Positions 6,270-8,545 of a stretch of 8,545 bases of DNA are shown here, in pieces (position 1 is the first letter of the stretch; every line of letters starts with the position of its first letter). The notes beneath the pieces were generated by a model. That model saw nothing but the letters and a program-made list of their open reading frames with translations, was not told where the DNA came from and made no database searches. The position numbers and the translations under genes were made by a program. The DNA is taken from positions 1 through 8,545 of the forward strand of contig JAQUQY010000055.1 of the NCBI GenBank assembly GCA_028715865.1. The letters are read 5' to 3'. Source of the DNA: Syntrophales bacterium (lineage in GTDB: Bacteria; Desulfobacterota; Syntrophia; Syntrophales; UBA2210).

Positions 6270-6282
6270 CATTCTAAGAATG
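6270..6282. promoter_or_regulatory. Perfect 13-bp palindrome between pfk and rpmB (possible operator)
   Basis: CATTCTAAGAATG is a perfect inverted repeat with six-base arms around one central base. It lies 17 nt beyond the pfk stop and far upstream of rpmB. It is too AT-rich and has no T-run on the - strand side to be a normal terminator. It may be a protein-binding site or chance. Confidence 0.3.
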
Positions 6283-6299
6283 ATCCGCCGTGTGCCCTT

Positions 6300-7586
6300 T
6301 CATTCTGAAAGCATGGAAGGGGGCTGCCCCGTAGCGGCAAGTGCCGCTCTCCATAATGGCCCCTCCCTGTCTACGTTACGCCGCGATGTCACTGCCGACA
6401 GGGGGAGGTGAACGTATTGATTGTCATAGCGGCCCACCACCATCGCTGTTTTTCCCGACATGCCGGCGTGAACGGCATACTGGCCGAGAAGCATGCAGTA
6501 GATGCTGTCGCCGGCCGCCGCGGGAACACTCCTGATGATGTAGCTGGGATCTATATACTTCAGATTCAGTTCAATGTTGCGGGCCTTGAAGTAGACTTCG
6601 ATTTCATTCTTAAGGAAGATTCCTATGTCGAAAAGCCTCACGTTTCCCGATGGATCCGTACCTAGAGCTTCCCTGGAAGGATTGAAATTCTGGCCGGCTC
6701 CTTCAGCCACGAGAATCACGGCATGGGCGCTTCTCCTGAGACGTACTTCCAGGGCTTTCAAGAATCCCTTATCACCTTGAAGGGAAAAGGGAACCTCGGG
6801 AATAAGAACGAAATTGACATCATTATTCGCCAGGGTGGCGCTGACCGCGATGTGCCCCGAAGAACGCCCCATGATTTTAATCAGGCCTATTCCGTTTGGG
6901 GCTCCCTTGGACTCCACGTGCGCGCACTGTATTACCTTGACGGCTTCGGAGATTGCCGTATCAAAGCCGAATGTCTGGTCAAGGGTGCTCAGGTCGTTGT
7001 CTATGGTCTTGGGAATGCCTATCACGCTTATACTCACATCTCTTTTCCTGGTTTCCCCGGCGATCTTTTCGGCAGCCCGCATGGTCCCGTCACCGCCTAT
7101 GCAGAACAGAATGTTGATATTCATTCTGTATAAGCTTTGCACTATCTTGTCCACGTCTTGATCGCCCCGTGAAGATGACAAGATGCTGCCGCCGGTGCGA
7201 TGGATGTCCTTTACAATGTCCGGAGTAAGATCCAGGATAGGGTGCCCATAGGATGGTATGAGTCCCTGAAGGCCGTAGCGGATGCCGCTGATGTTGAGCA
7301 CTCCGTATCTGTAGTAAAGCTCCATCACCATGGAGCGGATTACGTCGTTAATTCCAGGGCTCAGTCCGCCACAGGTTACTATCGCGGCGCGCACCTTTGA
7401 AGGATCAAAATATATATTTTCCCTGGGACCTGCTATTTCCATGGTCACCGGATCTTCTGTTTCCTTAAGGCCCGAGACGCCCGGGATATAGCGGTCGAAA
7501 AGGAGGCTCCGGGTGTCATCTACAAAAAGCCCGGTTTTTATGGGCGTAGGAATTACGCAGTTACCCAAGGTTGGGATAGTAAACAT
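6300..7586 (-). CDS. 6-phosphofructokinase, plant/trypanosome-like class, probably ATP-dependent
   Basis: The 428-residue protein carries the full phosphofructokinase core behind an N-terminal extension of about 65 residues. TCGGLSPG is at 71-78, GGDGT at 164-168, PKTIDND at 192-198 with catalytic aspartates 196 and 198, MGRSSGH at 239-245 and IPEVPF at 262-267. It phosphorylates fructose 6-phosphate to fructose 1,6-bisphosphate in glycolysis. The residue equivalent to E. coli 104 is Gly (G167), as in ATP enzymes. The residue equivalent to 124 is Lys (K193), as in PPi enzymes. This mix is known from plant and trypanosome ATP-dependent PFKs, so ATP is the likelier donor (inference). The ATG at 7586 follows GGAGGT at 7 nt spacing. 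It overlaps the upstream oxidoreductase by 26 nt, implying co-transcription and perhaps translational coupling. No clear terminator follows. Confidence 0.92.
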   Translation of the reverse strand: MFTIPTLGNCVIPTPIKTGLFVDDTRSLLFDRYIPGVSGLKETEDPVTMEIAGPRENIYFDPSKVRAAIVTCGGLSPGINDVIRSMVMELYYRYGVLNISGIRYGLQGLIPSYGHPILDLTPDIVKDIHRTGGSILSSSRGDQDVDKIVQSLYRMNINILFCIGGDGTMRAAEKIAGETRKRDVSISVIGIPKTIDNDLSTLDQTFGFDTAISEAVKVIQCAHVESKGAPNGIGLIKIMGRSSGHIAVSATLANNDVNFVLIPEVPFSLQGDKGFLKALEVRLRRSAHAVILVAEGAGQNFNPSREALGTDPSGNVRLFDIGIFLKNEIEVYFKARNIELNLKYIDPSYIIRSVPAAAGDSIYCMLLGQYAVHAGMSGKTAMVVGRYDNQYVHLPLSAVTSRRNVDREGPLWRAALAATGQPPSMLSE

Positions 7587-8545
7587 GGCTTCTACCTCCC
7601 AGAGCTGTTCGTGCTGCGTTTATACCCGATAGAACATCACCATCGAAACCAAGCAAGGGCGCAAGTTCACCGCCTGCCATATATATGTTGCCCAAAGATG
7701 TTGTTCCGTCATGAAGAGGCAGCCCAAGGAGACAGCGCGATTTCGCTGTAAAACCGAAAAAGGATCTTTCGGCATGCATCCGGGACTCGTGAATAGATTT
7801 TTCAATATCAATGCTCTCAAGGCCTTCCATGAGAAAGGGGAAGCAACTGTCAAGCAGTTCGAGCATTGAGGAAGCCAGGGCGGACAGTGTTTCATATTCC
7901 AGGGAAACCGGAGACTCGGAAATCATAACCGTAAGAGAAATGGCGTTTTTGCCTGCAGGAGAAGAATTATTCGATTCCGATACATGCCTGTTGACATACA
8001 TGAAGGGACGAATCGGCGTTGATCTCTCTGCTGCTTCTTCCATAAGGACAATGAGCTGATCGCCCATGCTTTCGGGCAGTGAGCGGCTGTCTACCCCAAG
8101 ATGGATCGTGAAGGGGTGAAGAACGTTTTTCCGCTTCGCGAGCCCACTTAAAAAACTGTACCGTTTTTTTTCGAGACCGGACATTGTTGTCAATCCTGGG
8201 CACCTGGTGCCGACGATAACTTTCCGCCCGGACAGGGTGGATAACGTTCCCTGCGTGCTGACATCAACATTAACAAGCCCCTCATCCGGCCGCAGGCTTT
8301 CTATGCTGTCGCAGGTAATGATCTCTCCGGTTCCACTGGAGATTTTTTCTCTCATGGCACTGATAATAGCTTGCTTTCCTCCACGGGGAAGCCGGAATGC
8401 TCCAAGAACCGACGATGAAAGACAGTATGAGGCGCTGTATGAGGACAGGTCCTCCTCGTATCCGTATCTTGAAAATAAGGCGTATTGTGCTTCAAGAACT
8501 TGTTTAAGCTCCGGACAATTTTCCGGGGCTGCGTCATTTTTTTTC
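7561..8545 (-). CDS. FAD-dependent oxidoreductase of the CrtI / retinol-saturase-like superfamily, C-terminal part (5' end beyond window)
   Basis: The frame is open from the right edge (first full codon at 8542-8544) to the stop at 7561, giving 327 visible residues. The ATG at 8355 is internal, because homologous-looking sequence continues upstream of it. Visible motifs are LPRGGKQAIISAM (residues 52-64 of the visible part), matching the 'P.GG...l..al' segment of phytoene-desaturase-like proteins, followed by a strand and helix that would line the FAD pocket. Near the C-terminus comes GNIYMAGGELAPLLGFDG then VLSGINAARTAL, the FAD-binding end of this superfamily. The N-terminal GxGxxG Rossmann motif must lie outside the window. 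Such enzymes desaturate, saturate or isomerise polyene or isoprenoid substrates, but many members have unknown substrates and none can be assigned here. The gene ends inside the first codons of the phosphofructokinase gene. Confidence 0.75.
   Translation of the reverse strand, partial: KKNDAAPENCPELKQVLEAQYALFSRYGYEEDLSSYSASYCLSSSVLGAFRLPRGGKQAIISAMREKISSGTGEIITCDSIESLRPDEGLVNVDVSTQGTLSTLSGRKVIVGTRCPGLTTMSGLEKKRYSFLSGLAKRKNVLHPFTIHLGVDSRSLPESMGDQLIVLMEEAAERSTPIRPFMYVNRHVSESNNSSPAGKNAISLTVMISESPVSLEYETLSALASSMLELLDSCFPFLMEGLESIDIEKSIHESRMHAERSFFGFTAKSRCLLGLPLHDGTTSLGNIYMAGGELAPLLGFDGDVLSGINAARTALGGRSHVYYPNLG
7594..7599 (-). promoter_or_regulatory. Ribosome binding site of the phosphofructokinase gene
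   Basis: GGAGGT on the - strand lies 7 nt before the ATG at 7586 and is embedded in the last codons of the oxidoreductase. Ribosomes finishing the upstream gene terminate 26 nt inside the phosphofructokinase gene, so re-initiation or unmasking of this site is plausible. Confidence 0.75.

Noticed and set aside
6723..7133. 136-codon + strand ORF opposite pfk
   Set aside because: It lies fully within the phosphofructokinase core, which carries all catalytic motifs on the - strand.
8352..8537. 61-codon - strand ORF at the right edge
   Set aside because: It is out of frame with the oxidoreductase, whose own frame is open across the same stretch and reads as family-like sequence.

Overview
The window looks like ordinary bacterial chromosome, most likely from a deltaproteobacterium (Desulfobacterota-type anaerobe). 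This rests on recognition, not a search: a small DUF4911-like protein, a four-cysteine zinc-ribbon L28, a 'plant/trypanosome-type' phosphofructokinase, and an acyl-CoA-ligase-linked LIV-type ABC transporter are a familiar combination in that group. No phage, insertion sequence, CRISPR array, tRNA or rRNA was found, and coding density is high. I see no clearly new multi-gene system; the most interesting items are small.

Left part (1-3053, + strand): the 3' end of an AMP-binding acyl-CoA ligase, then livH-like and livM-like permeases and a livF-like ATPase, separated by only 27-34 nt, so a likely operon. No livG-type ATPase or periplasmic binding protein lies in the window; both may be upstream. 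The ligase suggests that the imported substrate is a carboxylic acid to be activated with CoA, which is inference.

Middle (3050-5673): recJ on the - strand meets livF tail to tail, the stop codons overlapping within four bases. Its credible start is at 4783, far inside a longer open frame, with a near-consensus sigma70 promoter at 4893-4921. Divergently, a second promoter candidate leads into a two-gene + strand unit: a DUF4911-like small protein and an exported protein of unknown function whose mature part seems to be built from two copies of one beta-rich motif.

Right part (5674-8545): a 226-nt intergenic region holds two facing intrinsic terminators, one for the + strand unit and one for rpmB. 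On the - strand follow rpmB (zinc-ribbon L28), a 199-nt AT-rich gap, a phosphofructokinase with a mixed ATP/PPi active-site signature, and the C-terminal part of a CrtI/retinol-saturase-like FAD oxidoreductase that runs off the right edge. The oxidoreductase overlaps the phosphofructokinase start by 26 nt, implying co-transcription.
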